From assembly GCF_050563535.1 (NCBI RefSeq), contig NZ_JBNXUO010000022.1, positions 1-64,000 on the forward strand: 64,000 nucleotides of DNA, written 5' to 3'. The notes beneath the pieces were generated by a model, which did not search any database, was not told the origin of the DNA, and saw only the letters and a program-made list of their open reading frames with translations. This document shows positions 41,548 to 50,059 of this stretch, in pieces. This DNA is from Falsiroseomonas sp050563535 (GTDB taxonomy: Bacteria; Pseudomonadota; Alphaproteobacteria; Acetobacterales; Acetobacteraceae). The number at the start of each line of letters is the position of its first letter. Position 1 is the first letter of the stretch. Position numbers and translations under genes: made by a program.

Positions 41548-42438
41548 ATGCGCCGCAAATACATCCTGACCTGCGCCGTCACCGGCAACATCACGACGCC
41601 CGAGCAGACGCCCCACCTGCCCATCACGCCCGAGCAGATCGCGAATGCCGCGATCGACGCCGCGAAGGCGGGCGCGGCCGTCGCGCACATCCATGTGCGC
41701 GACCCGGAGACGGGGCGGCCTTCCATGTCGCTCGACCTCTACCGCGACGTGGTGGACCGCATCCGCTCCTCCGGCACCGACGTGGTGATCAACCTGACGA
41801 CCGGCCCGGGCGGCCGCTTCGTGCCGGACCGCGACAACCCGCGCAACGCCGCGCCCGGCAGCACGCTGCTGCCGCCGGACAGGCGGGTGGAGCACATCGT
41901 CGCGCTGAAGCCGGAGATCGCGACGCTCGACCTCAACACCATGTGGTCGGGCAGCGCCGTCGTCATCAACGCGCCCTGGTCGGTGACGCGCATGGCGGAA
42001 CTGATCTATTCCGCCGGCACCATACCGGAGCTGGAGGTGTTCGACAGCGGCGACATCGGGCTGGCGAAGAACCTGATGGAGCAGGGCGTGCTGAAGGGCC
42101 CCTGCCTGTTCCAGGTCTGCATGGGCATCCGCTGGGGCTTCGACTGGGACCCGCAGACGCTGAACTACGCGAAGTCCATCATCCCCGCCGGCAGCCCCTG
42201 GGCCGCCTTCGCGATCGGCCGCATGGAATTCCCCATGCTGGCGCAGGCCTGGCTGCTGGGCGGGCATGTGCGCGTCGGGCTCGAGGACAACATCTACCTC
42301 AACAAGGGCGAACTCGCGACCAGCAACACCGTGCTGGTGGAACGCGCGGTCCGCATCCTGCGCGAATTCGGCGCCGAGCCGATGACGGCGGCGGAAGCGC
42401 GCGCCGAATTGTCGCAGGTCGGCGGGTGGTCGCGGTGA
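41548..42438 (+). CDS. Beta-keto acid cleavage enzyme (BKACE, DUF849)
   Basis: 296 aa TIM barrel, zinc-dependent. The zinc-binding HIHVRDPETGRPS (His47, His49) and the C-terminal GGHVRVGLEDNIYLNKGELA with the family Glu-Asp are clear. BKACE enzymes condense a beta-keto acid with acetyl-CoA, giving acetoacetate and a CoA ester. With hydroxyquinol or catechol cleavage in the same operon, 3-oxoadipate is a reasonable substrate, yielding succinyl-CoA; this is inference. Followed by an SDR in a GTGA overlap. Confidence 0.92.
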   Translation: MRRKYILTCAVTGNITTPEQTPHLPITPEQIANAAIDAAKAGAAVAHIHVRDPETGRPSMSLDLYRDVVDRIRSSGTDVVINLTTGPGGRFVPDRDNPRNAAPGSTLLPPDRRVEHIVALKPEIATLDLNTMWSGSAVVINAPWSVTRMAELIYSAGTIPELEVFDSGDIGLAKNLMEQGVLKGPCLFQVCMGIRWGFDWDPQTLNYAKSIIPAGSPWAAFAIGRMEFPMLAQAWLLGGHVRVGLEDNIYLNKGELATSNTVLVERAVRILREFGAEPMTAAEARAELSQVGGWSR

Positions 42439-43178
42439 GCCGCGGCGTCCTGGTCGTCACCGGCGCGGGCCGCGGCATCGGGGCGGCCATCGCGAAGGCC
42501 GCGGCGGCCGATGGCTGGGCGGTCGCGGTGAACTACGCGCGCGACGCGGACAGCGCCGCGGCCACCGTCGCCGCGATCGAGGCGGCGGGCGGCACGGCGC
42601 GCGCGGTGCAGGCCGATGTGCAGGCGGAAGCCGGCATCGCCGCGCTGTTCGAGGCCGCGGACGCGATGGGCCCGCTGCGCGGCCTGGTGAACAATGCCGG
42701 CGGCAGCGCCGAGGCGCGGATCGCCGACATCGCGCAGGACGACTACGACCGCATGATGGACGGCAACCTGCGCCCCACCGTCTTCTGCTCGCGCGAGGCG
42801 GTGCGGCGCATGGCGACCGACCGCGGCGGGCAGGGGGGCGTCATCGTCAACATCGGCAGCCGCGCCAGCGTGCTCGGCGGGCAGCCGGGCCGGGTGATGT
42901 ATGCCGCCGCCAAGGGCGCGGTGGACGGCTTCACGATGGGCCTCGCGAACGAGGTCGGCAGGCTCGGCATCCGCGTCGCCTGCATCCGCCCGGGCGTGAT
43001 CCGCACCGACAGCCACGAGGCGCGGGCGGGGGCGGAACGGCTGCGGCAGATCACCGCGCCCATCGCGCTCGGCCGCCCCGGCGAGCCGGAGGAGGTGGCG
43101 AACCTCGCCGTCTTCCTGCTCTCGCCCGGCGCCTCCTACATGACCGGGGCGCTGGTGGACATCGGCGGCGGGCGATAG
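42435..43178 (+). CDS. Short-chain dehydrogenase/reductase
   Basis: 247 aa from GTG 42435, which overlaps the BKACE stop. Classical SDR: TGAGRGIGAAIA cofactor motif, NNAGG, the Ser in NIGSRASVLG, and YAAAKGAVDGF (Tyr-x-x-x-Lys). The C-terminus GALVDIGGGR is typical of 3-oxoacyl-ACP reductase-like members. It probably acts on a keto or hydroxy intermediate of the operon's pathway; the substrate is not deducible. Confidence 0.9.
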   Translation: MSRGVLVVTGAGRGIGAAIAKAAAADGWAVAVNYARDADSAAATVAAIEAAGGTARAVQADVQAEAGIAALFEAADAMGPLRGLVNNAGGSAEARIADIAQDDYDRMMDGNLRPTVFCSREAVRRMATDRGGQGGVIVNIGSRASVLGGQPGRVMYAAAKGAVDGFTMGLANEVGRLGIRVACIRPGVIRTDSHEARAGAERLRQITAPIALGRPGEPEEVANLAVFLLSPGASYMTGALVDIGGGR

Positions 43179-43207
43179 CCTTACGCATCGGCAACGGGAG
43201 AGGAAAC

Positions 43208-44197
43208 ATGATCCAGGACATGACGCGCCGCGGCCTGCTGGGCGCCGCGCTGGCCGCGCCCGCGCTGCTGCCGGCACCGGCCCGCGCGCAGGCCTATCCC
43301 AGCGGCACCGTCGCGCTGATCATCCCCTTCGCGCCCGGCGGGCCCACCGACGCGGTCGGGCGGATGCTGGCCGAGGCGATGAGCCGCGACCTCGGCGTCA
43401 ACGTGGTGGCGGAGAACGTCACGGGCGGCGGCGGCACGATCGGCGTGAACCGCGTGGCGCAGTCGCGCCCCGACGGGCAGATGATCCTGCTGCACAACAT
43501 CGGCATGGCGACCGCGGCGACGCTGTACCGCAGCCTGCCCTACAACCCGCTGACCTCCTTCGAGACGATCGGCCTGGTGACGCCGACGCCGATGGTCTGG
43601 ATCACGCGGCCGGACTTCCCGGGCGAGGGCTTCGCCGACATGCTGCGCTTCGTGCGCGAGAACCGCGACCGGGTGAACCTGGCCAATGCCGGCCTCGGCT
43701 CCGCCAGCCAGCTCTGCGGCACGCTGCTGCAGGCGAGCCTCGGCGTCGGCGTCACCGCGGTGCAGTTCCGCGGGTCGGGCCCGGTCTTCCCGGAGCTGAT
43801 GGGCGGGCGCATCGACATCTACTGCGACCAGACCACCAGCGCGATCCCTTTCATCCAGTCGCGCCAGGTGAAGCCGATGGCGGTCACCACCGCGGCGCCG
43901 CTGGCGCAGGTGCCGGGCGTGCCCACCGCCGGGCAGGCGGGGCTGCCGGGATTCGAGATCTCGATCTGGCACGGGCTATACGTCGCGCGCGGCACGCCGC
44001 GGCCGATCGTGGACCGCATCAACCTCGCGATGCGGAACGCGCTGAAGGACCCGCGCGTGGTCGGCCGCCTCAACGACCTCGGCAGCCCGCCGGAGCCGGA
44101 GGAGAGGCAGACGCCGGAGGCGCACCGCGCCCACCTTGCCGCCGAGATCGAGCGCTGGCGGCCGATCCTGCAGGCGGCGGGGCAGTTCGCGGACTGA
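43208..44197 (+). CDS. TctC/Bug-family tripartite tricarboxylate substrate-binding protein
   Basis: 329 aa with a Tat-like signal (MTRRGLLGAALAAPALLPAP, mature from about residue 28). TctC hallmarks: IIPFAPGGPTDAVGRMLAE, GGGGTIGVNRVAQSRPDGQ, YRSLPYNPLTSFETI, and the closing LAAEIERWRPIL. Such proteins bind carboxylates or aromatic acids in the periplasm. Last gene of the LacI-controlled operon (30 bp after the SDR), so it likely captures the pathway substrate. No TctAB genes adjoin. Confidence 0.93.
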   Translation: MIQDMTRRGLLGAALAAPALLPAPARAQAYPSGTVALIIPFAPGGPTDAVGRMLAEAMSRDLGVNVVAENVTGGGGTIGVNRVAQSRPDGQMILLHNIGMATAATLYRSLPYNPLTSFETIGLVTPTPMVWITRPDFPGEGFADMLRFVRENRDRVNLANAGLGSASQLCGTLLQASLGVGVTAVQFRGSGPVFPELMGGRIDIYCDQTTSAIPFIQSRQVKPMAVTTAAPLAQVPGVPTAGQAGLPGFEISIWHGLYVARGTPRPIVDRINLAMRNALKDPRVVGRLNDLGSPPEPEERQTPEAHRAHLAAEIERWRPILQAAGQFAD

Positions 44198-44214
44198 GCC
44201 GCGGGACCGCGGCG

Positions 44215-44850
44215 TCAGCCCCCGCTGGCGGCGCGGTCCCGCGCAAGCTGTGCGAGGATGTCGGGCATACGCGCGGCGGCCCCGGCCGACAGCCTGTCGA
44301 ACAGGCTGTCGCCCCGCGCGTCGATGCCGACGGTGACGGGGCCGAGCCCCTCGACCGCCAGCCGCACCAGCCGGTAATGCGCCACCAGGTCGTTCCAGGC
44401 GACCTGCCGCACCGCCCTGATCGCCGCCGAATGCAGCGGCGCGCCGCCGCCGAGGAACGACAGGTAGACGCAGCCCACCTCCCGCATCGCCTCGGCGCAG
44501 GCGGCGTCCAGCCCGCCCTTGCCGCCGACCGTGGTCAGGCCGAAATGCCGGATCAGCCTCGGCATCAACGGGTTGAAGCGCGTGCTGGTGGTGGGGTTCA
44601 TGTAGAGCACCTCCAGCCCGCCATCCGCCGTGTCGCGGCTGTAGGAGCCGAGATGCAGCAGCGACCCGCCGCGCAGGTCGATCGGCGGGTCGCGCCCTTC
44701 CTCGGCGCAGGCCAGGATGCGCTGGTGCGTCGGCAGGCCGGCGGTGATGACGATCTCGCCGTCCAGCAGCACCATGTCGCCGGCGCGCAGGGACCGCGCA
44801 TCGTCGCGCGACATCGGCATGCGGACCGTGCGGTAGGCGCCGGCGCTCAT
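44215..44850 (-). CDS. ttdB: Fumarase/tartrate dehydratase beta subunit
   Basis: 211 aa. Fumerase_C family: AGDMVLLDGEIVITAGLPTH, IDLRGGSLLHLG, TTSTRFNPLMPRLIRHFG, VGGKGGLDAACAEAM and the SFLGGGAPLH motif. With the alpha subunit it forms a class I, 4Fe-4S hydro-lyase acting on fumarate/malate or L-tartrate. The ATG overlaps the alpha stop (ATGA). Convergent with the TctC gene. The split form fits TtdAB or two-subunit fumarase; substrate undecided. Confidence 0.9.
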   Translation of the reverse strand: MSAGAYRTVRMPMSRDDARSLRAGDMVLLDGEIVITAGLPTHQRILACAEEGRDPPIDLRGGSLLHLGSYSRDTADGGLEVLYMNPTTSTRFNPLMPRLIRHFGLTTVGGKGGLDAACAEAMREVGCVYLSFLGGGAPLHSAAIRAVRQVAWNDLVAHYRLVRLAVEGLGPVTVGIDARGDSLFDRLSAGAAARMPDILAQLARDRAASGG

Positions 44851-45716
44851 TCCAGCCACTCCACGCTGCCGTCGCCATGCAGCCGCGCCCGTGTACGGCG
44901 GTTGATCCAGCAGTTGAAGCAGACCGCGACCGGCGTGTAGCCGTGGCCGGCCGCGTAGTCGACGTGAACCGCCAGCGCCGTGGTGTCGCCGCCGGTGCCC
45001 ATCGGGCCGAAGCCGGTGGCGTTCACGGCGCGGGTCAGCCTTTCCTCCATGGCGGCAAGGACGGGTTCGGGGTTTGTGGTGCCGATCCTGCGGTAGGTCG
45101 CCTTGCTGGCGATGCGCGCCGCCACGTCGAAGCTGCCGCCGATGCCGACCCCGATGATGACCGGCGGGCAGTGCTGCGACCCCGCCTGCATCACCACCTT
45201 CATCACGTATTCCTCGATCTGCGCGAGCGTCGGGAAGGAGAAGGTCTCGAGCGCGGCCCAGCGGCCCGAGCCCAGCGCCTTGGGCTGGCAGGCGATCTCG
45301 ACATGGTCGGCCCCGCCCTCCACGTCCCAGGTGACGAGCGGCATGTCGCGGCCCTTGTAGCCGCGTTCGTTCGTCAGCGGGTTCGTCACATGCTTCAGCA
45401 GCGGCGGCGTGATGCGGCCCACCAGCTCGTCGAAGCCGTCCACGATGGCGGCCTTGATGTCGCCTTCCAGCCGCGCCGCGGTGCCGATGGTGACGTGGTA
45501 GACCGGCACCCCGGCATCCGAGCAGACGAAGCGGTCCGTCCGCTCGGCCCGCAGCGCGCTGCCGAGCATGATCTCCAGCACGCGCTGCGCGCCCTCATGC
45601 GTCTCCCGCGCGCGGGCGGCGCGGAGCGCGTCCTTCGTGTCCTCCGGGATGCGGCGGAGCGAGGCGCTGTAGAGCTCCGCCGTCAGCGCCTTCACGGCCT
45701 CATAGGTGATCGGCAT
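44847..45716 (-). CDS. ttdA: Fumarase/tartrate dehydratase alpha subunit
   Basis: 289 aa carrying the iron-sulfur cluster. Conserved cysteines: Cys65 in RFVCSDAG, one in AGSQHCPPVIIGVGIGGSFD, and one of CFNCW near the end. ALTAELYSASLRRIPEDTK and TKATYRRIGTTNPEP-like segments follow the family. The operon contains only alpha and beta. Divergent from a D-2-hydroxyacid dehydrogenase by 72 bp, a setting that fits hydroxydicarboxylate use (tartrate or malate), though this is inferred. Confidence 0.9.
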   Translation of the reverse strand: MPITYEAVKALTAELYSASLRRIPEDTKDALRAARARETHEGAQRVLEIMLGSALRAERTDRFVCSDAGVPVYHVTIGTAARLEGDIKAAIVDGFDELVGRITPPLLKHVTNPLTNERGYKGRDMPLVTWDVEGGADHVEIACQPKALGSGRWAALETFSFPTLAQIEEYVMKVVMQAGSQHCPPVIIGVGIGGSFDVAARIASKATYRRIGTTNPEPVLAAMEERLTRAVNATGFGPMGTGGDTTALAVHVDYAAGHGYTPVAVCFNCWINRRTRARLHGDGSVEWLE

Positions 45717-45788
45717 GCCTGGCCGGCTTCCCTTCCCGCGCCGCGCGGCTACCCTGGCGCGGCGGGATCATAACGCGGAGGGGGGGAC

Positions 45789-46724
45789 ATGCCGCAAGCC
45801 GAGGCGCTGCTGACACTGACGCAACTGCCGGCGGACCTGCGCGCGGCGCTGGAGGGCGAGGGTTTTACCCTGCGGTCAATCGCGGAGGAGCCGCCCGGCC
45901 CCCTGCCGGGCTGGCGCATCGCCGTGGGCAGCGCCATGGCCGGCTGCGACGCCGCCACCTTCGCCCGCCTGCCCGACCTGCGGCTGCTGGCCAGCATGGG
46001 CACGGGGCTGGAGCGGATCGACCTGGATGCCGCCCGCGCCCGCGGCATCGCGGTGGCGAACACGCCCGACGTGCTGACCGAGGACACGGCGGATTTCGCC
46101 ATCGCCCTGCTCTACGGCATCGCGCGGCAGGTGGTCTGGGCCGACCGTTTCGTGCGTGACGGGCGCTGGGCGAAGGAACGCCCGGCGCCCTCCACGCGGC
46201 TGTTCGGCAAGGCCTGCGGCGTCTTCGGCCTGGGGCGCATCGGCGCCGCGGTGGCGCGCCGCGCGCAGGGCATCGGCATGCGGGTGGCCTGGTCCGGCCC
46301 GCGCCCGAAGCCCGAAGCGCCCTGGCCGCATGTCCCGACCCTTGCGGAACTGGCGGAGCGGTCGGACGTGCTGGTCCTGTGCTGTCCCGGCGGCGAGGCG
46401 ACGCGCGGCGTGGTGGATGCGGGGATCCTCCGCCGCCTCGGCCTCGCGGGTTTCCTGGTGAACATCGCCCGCGGCGAGGTGGTGGACGAGGAGGCGCTGG
46501 TCGCGGCCCTGCGGGACGGCACGATCCGCGGCGCCGCCACCGATGTCTTCCGCAGCGAACCCGTTCCCGACCCGCGGCTGCTGGACCTGCCGAACCTGGT
46601 GGTGGCGCCGCACTACGCCTCCATCACGCATGAGACGCGGGCGGACATCATCGGGATGATCCTGGGCGCGATCCGCGGCTTCCGCGCCGGCACGCCCTTC
46701 CACGACGCGACCCGCGCGCCGTAG
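45789..46724 (+). CDS. D-isomer-specific 2-hydroxyacid dehydrogenase
   Basis: 311 aa. NAD(P)-binding motif GVFGLGRIGAAVARRA, substrate Arg in VNIARGEVVDEEAL, catalytic Glu in FRSEPVPDP and His in VVAPHYASITHETR: the R-E-H set is intact. Resembles glyoxylate/hydroxypyruvate reductases (GhrB/GyaR type). It could reduce keto acids from the neighbouring catabolic units or oxidise a D-hydroxy acid. Strong ribosome site (GGAGGGGGG) before the ATG. First of a plus-strand series continuing to 53742. Confidence 0.9.
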   Translation: MPQAEALLTLTQLPADLRAALEGEGFTLRSIAEEPPGPLPGWRIAVGSAMAGCDAATFARLPDLRLLASMGTGLERIDLDAARARGIAVANTPDVLTEDTADFAIALLYGIARQVVWADRFVRDGRWAKERPAPSTRLFGKACGVFGLGRIGAAVARRAQGIGMRVAWSGPRPKPEAPWPHVPTLAELAERSDVLVLCCPGGEATRGVVDAGILRRLGLAGFLVNIARGEVVDEEALVAALRDGTIRGAATDVFRSEPVPDPRLLDLPNLVVAPHYASITHETRADIIGMILGAIRGFRAGTPFHDATRAP

Positions 46725-46756
46725 TCTCCGCATCCAAGGACACCGAGGAAACCTCC

Positions 46757-47371
46757 ATGACGATGCGGCTGCACTGGTCCCCGCGTTCCCCCTTCGTGCG
46801 CAAGGTGATGGTCGCGGCGCATGAGCTGGGGCTGGCGGACCGCATCCGCACCACGCGCACCGTCGTCGCCATGACCAAGCCGGCGCTGGACCTGCTGCCC
46901 GAGAATCCGCTCGGCAAGATCCCGACCCTGGTGCTGGAGGACGGGACGGTGCTCTACGACAGCACCGTCATCTGCGAATACCTCGACAGCCTGTCGGGCG
47001 CGCCGCGGCTGGTGCCCGCCTCGGGGCCCGCGCGCTGGGCCGAGCTGCGGCGCCACGCTCTGGCCAACGGTCTGCTCGACCTGCTGATCCTGTGGCGGAA
47101 CGAGCGCGACAAGGCGCAGCCGCTGCCGGCGCTGCTGGATGCTTTCGCGCTGAAGACGCGCCACGCCCTGGCGGCGCTGGAGGCGGAGATCGACGCCATC
47201 GCGGCCGGCCCGCCCGGGCTCGCGCAGGTCACCATCGGCGTGCTTGGCGAGTATCTCGACTTCCGCTTCGGCGACCTCGACTGGCGGAAGGGGCATCCGC
47301 GGCTCGCGGCCTGGTGCGCGGACTTCTCGCGGCGGCCGTCGATGCGCGCCACCGCGATCGTGGACGCCTGA
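46757..47371 (+). CDS. Glutathione S-transferase-family protein
   Basis: 204 aa. Thioredoxin-like N-terminal domain (LHWSPRSPFVRKVMVAAHEL, with Ser at the usual thiol-activating position, and NPLGKIPTLVLEDG) and an alpha-helical C-terminal domain (LALKTR, DWRKGHPRLAAWCADF). GSTs in catabolic clusters often open rings or remove halogens with glutathione, such as maleylpyruvate isomerases, but the assignment here is only family-level. The next gene starts 5 bp after its stop. Confidence 0.88.
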   Translation: MTMRLHWSPRSPFVRKVMVAAHELGLADRIRTTRTVVAMTKPALDLLPENPLGKIPTLVLEDGTVLYDSTVICEYLDSLSGAPRLVPASGPARWAELRRHALANGLLDLLILWRNERDKAQPLPALLDAFALKTRHALAALEAEIDAIAAGPPGLAQVTIGVLGEYLDFRFGDLDWRKGHPRLAAWCADFSRRPSMRATAIVDA

Positions 47372-47376
47372 CGGCG

Positions 47377-48582
47377 ATGGCCGGCCCGCTGTCCCACATC
47401 CGCGTGCTCGACCTCGGCCGCATCATGGCGGCGCCCTGGGCGACGCAGGTCCTGGCCGATCTCGGCGCAGAGGTGATCAAGGTGGAACGGCCGGGCGCAG
47501 GCGACGACACGCGCGGCTGGGGCCCGCCCTTCCTGGCCGGGCGCGACGGGGCGCCGACGCGGGAATCGGGCTACTTCCTCTCGGTCAACCGCGGCAAGCG
47601 GTCCGTCACGCTCGACATCACGAAGCCGGAGGGGCAGGAGATCGCGCGGCGGCTGGCCGATGCGTCGGACGTGGTGATCGAGAACTTCAAGGTGGGCGCG
47701 CTGGCGCGCTACGGGCTGGACGCGGCCAGCCTGCGGGCGCGCAAGCCGTCGCTGGTCTACTGCTCCGTCACCGGCTTCGGGCAGGACGGGCCGCGCGCCG
47801 GGCAGGCGGCCTACGACTTCATGATCCAGGCCATGTGCGGGCTGATGAGCCTGACCGGGGAGGCGGACGGCGCGCCGCAGAAGGTGGGCGTGCCGATCAT
47901 CGACCTGATGACGGGGATGTATGCCGCCGTCGGCATCCTCGCCGCGCTGGCGCGGCGCGCGGAGACGGGGCAGGGGGAGACGATCGACCTCGCGATGCTC
48001 GATGTGGGCGCGGGCATCCTGGCCAACCAGGCGATGAACTTCCTGGTCGGCGGCCGGGTGCCGCACCGCGCGGGCAACCGCCACCCGAACATCCAGCCGC
48101 AGGACGTCTTCCCCGCGGCCGATGGGCAGATCGTGCTGGCCGTCGGCAATGACGGGCAGTTCGCGAAGCTCTGCGAGGCGATCGGGCGGCCGGACTGGGC
48201 GGCCGACCCGCGCTTCGCCCGCAACGCCGACCGCGTGCGGAACGAGGCGGCGCTGGCGCCGCTGCTGGCCGCGCGCCTGCGCGACTTCACGCGGGCCGAG
48301 CTGAGCGCGAGGCTCGACGCGGCGGGCGTGCCCTGCGGGCCGATCAACGCCGTGCCCGACGTCCTCGCCGACCCGCAGCTGGTCCATCGCGGCCTGCTGT
48401 CGCGCCGCGCGCATCCGCTTGGCGAGGTGGCGATGGTCGCGGGCCCGATCCGCATGCAGGACGCGACGGCGGATGCGGATGCCGTCCCGCCGATGCTCGG
48501 CCAGCACACGGCGGAGGTGCTGGAGGCGATCGGCATCGGCGCCGGGGACCGCGCGCGCCTGGCCGCGGCAGGAGTGATCTGA
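47377..48582 (+). CDS. CaiB/BaiF family CoA-transferase
   Basis: 401-aa class III CoA-transferase. RVLDLGRIMAAPWATQVLAD and GAEVIKVERPGAGDD at the N-terminus, catalytic Asp in SDVVIENFKVGALARYGLD, and SVTGFGQDGPRAGQAAYDF are diagnostic. It moves CoA between carboxylic acids, activating a substrate without ATP. In this series it could feed the enoyl-CoA hydratase at 52963. Coupled closely to the flanking genes (gaps of 5 and 1 bp). Confidence 0.93.
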   Translation: MAGPLSHIRVLDLGRIMAAPWATQVLADLGAEVIKVERPGAGDDTRGWGPPFLAGRDGAPTRESGYFLSVNRGKRSVTLDITKPEGQEIARRLADASDVVIENFKVGALARYGLDAASLRARKPSLVYCSVTGFGQDGPRAGQAAYDFMIQAMCGLMSLTGEADGAPQKVGVPIIDLMTGMYAAVGILAALARRAETGQGETIDLAMLDVGAGILANQAMNFLVGGRVPHRAGNRHPNIQPQDVFPAADGQIVLAVGNDGQFAKLCEAIGRPDWAADPRFARNADRVRNEAALAPLLAARLRDFTRAELSARLDAAGVPCGPINAVPDVLADPQLVHRGLLSRRAHPLGEVAMVAGPIRMQDATADADAVPPMLGQHTAEVLEAIGIGAGDRARLAAAGVI

Positions 48583-48583
48583 C

Positions 48584-49186
48584 ATGCCCCGCATCCCGCT
48601 TCCCGCCACGCGCGACGACCTGGCCGAGGACGCCCAGCGCGAGGTGTGGGACCGCGTGGTCGCCGGCCCGCGCGGCGTGGTGGTCGGACCGCTGCGGGCG
48701 GCGATCCACAATGCCGAACTGGCGCGGAACTGGTCGGCGCTGGGCGAATCGCTGCGCTTCGGCACGAGCCTCGGCAAGCGACTGTCGGAACTCGCCATCA
48801 TCGTCACCGGCCGGCGCTGGTCGGCGCAGGTGGAGTGGTTCGTCCATGCCCGCGTCGCGGCCGAGGCCGGGCTGGAAGCCGGGGTGATCGAGGCGATCCG
48901 CGATGGCCGCCCGCCGCGCTTCGCGCAACCCGACGACGCGCTGGTCTACGACTATGCCCGCCTGCTGCTGCAGGAAGGCGACGTGCCGGATGCCCTGCAT
49001 GCGCGGGCCACCGCGCGCTTCGGCGTGAAGGGTGTGGTCGAGCTGACGGCGCTGGTCGGCTACTACTCCATGGTGGCGATGACGCTGAACGCGCATGGCG
49101 TGCCGCTGCCCGGCGATGCGCCGCCGCCCCTGGCGCCGCCGGCGCGCGGCCTGTTCACGCTGCCGCCGCCGGACGGCGCGGCATGA
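48584..49186 (+). CDS. Carboxymuconolactone decarboxylase-like protein
   Basis: 200 aa, all helical. The CMD domain (about 40-145) shows LGKRLSELAIIVTGRRWSAQ, EWFVHARVAAEAGL and LVGYYSMVAMTLNAHGVPLP. The CxxC of AhpD-type peroxidases is absent, so it is more like the 4-carboxymuconolactone decarboxylase or lactonase side of the family. Stop overlaps the amidohydrolase start (ATGA). Reaction unproved; the context implies a ring-cleavage product. Confidence 0.85.
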   Translation: MPRIPLPATRDDLAEDAQREVWDRVVAGPRGVVVGPLRAAIHNAELARNWSALGESLRFGTSLGKRLSELAIIVTGRRWSAQVEWFVHARVAAEAGLEAGVIEAIRDGRPPRFAQPDDALVYDYARLLLQEGDVPDALHARATARFGVKGVVELTALVGYYSMVAMTLNAHGVPLPGDAPPPLAPPARGLFTLPPPDGAA

Positions 49187-50049
49187 CGGCGCGGGTCGCG
49201 GCACCCGCCGTCTCCGCACCGCGCCACGCGGTGCCGGCTGGCGCCTGCGACGCCCACGGCCATGTCTTCGATGCGCGCTTCCCGAACGGCCCGTCGCCCT
49301 ATCCGCTGCCGCTGGCGGATCTCGCGGCGCATGCGGCGATGCGCGCCACGCTCGGCCTCGCGCGCGGGGTGCTGGTGCAGCCCGCGCCCTATGGCCGCGA
49401 TCCTGCCTGCCTGCTGGACGCGCTGGCGCGGTCCGGCGGGGCGCTGCGCGGCGTGATGAGCGCCGATGCGGACGTCACCGACGCCGAGCTGGAATCCTGG
49501 CACGCCGCCGGCGTGCGCGGGCTGCGCTTCGTGGAGATGCGGGCACCGGGCGGCGGCGGGCGCTATCCCGGCAGCATCGGGGTGGAGGCTCTGCACGCGC
49601 TGGCGCCGCGGATGCGCGCGCTGGGCTGGTCGGCGCATCTCTGGGCCGCCGCGGCGCAGCTGCGGGACCTGCTGCCGGACCTCGTCGCGCTGCGGCTGCC
49701 GCTCGTGGTGGACCATCTCGGCATGCCCGCCGGCCCGGACGACCCGGATGCCGGCGTGCTGGCGGGTCATCTGCGGCACGACGATGTCTGGGTGAAGCTG
49801 ACGCCCTGCCGGCTGCGCGCGCCGGAGGGCTATGACCGGCTGCGGCCGCTGCATGACCGGCTGGTGGCGGCCAACCCGGACCGGCTGCTCTGGGGGTCCG
49901 ACTGGCCCTATGTGCGGATGGAGCCGGCGCCGGATGCGGGCGCGATGCTCGACCTCGCGCTGGGCTGGCTGGGCGATGCGGCGCTGGCGCGGCGGGTCCT
50001 GGTGGACAACCCGGCGCGGCTCTTCGGCTTCGACGACGGCAAGGAATGA
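49183..50049 (+). CDS. Amidohydrolase-2 family (LigI/2-pyrone-4,6-dicarboxylate lactonase-like)
   Basis: 288-aa TIM-barrel hydrolase. Metal or substrate residues: CDAHGHVFD (HxH), LVVDHLGMP (His) and LLWGSDWPYVRMEP (Asp). FPNGPSPYPLPLADL and GLRFVEMRAPGGGG match 2-pyrone-4,6-dicarboxylate lactonase (LigI)-type enzymes that hydrolyse aromatic-derived lactones. Together with the CMD-like gene it suggests processing of lactones from lignin-type or oxygenated aromatic acids. Overlaps the CMD-like gene; a TctC follows 10 bp later. Confidence 0.85.
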   Translation: MTARVAAPAVSAPRHAVPAGACDAHGHVFDARFPNGPSPYPLPLADLAAHAAMRATLGLARGVLVQPAPYGRDPACLLDALARSGGALRGVMSADADVTDAELESWHAAGVRGLRFVEMRAPGGGGRYPGSIGVEALHALAPRMRALGWSAHLWAAAAQLRDLLPDLVALRLPLVVDHLGMPAGPDDPDAGVLAGHLRHDDVWVKLTPCRLRAPEGYDRLRPLHDRLVAANPDRLLWGSDWPYVRMEPAPDAGAMLDLALGWLGDAALARRVLVDNPARLFGFDDGKE

Positions 50050-50059
50050 GGGAGGACGC

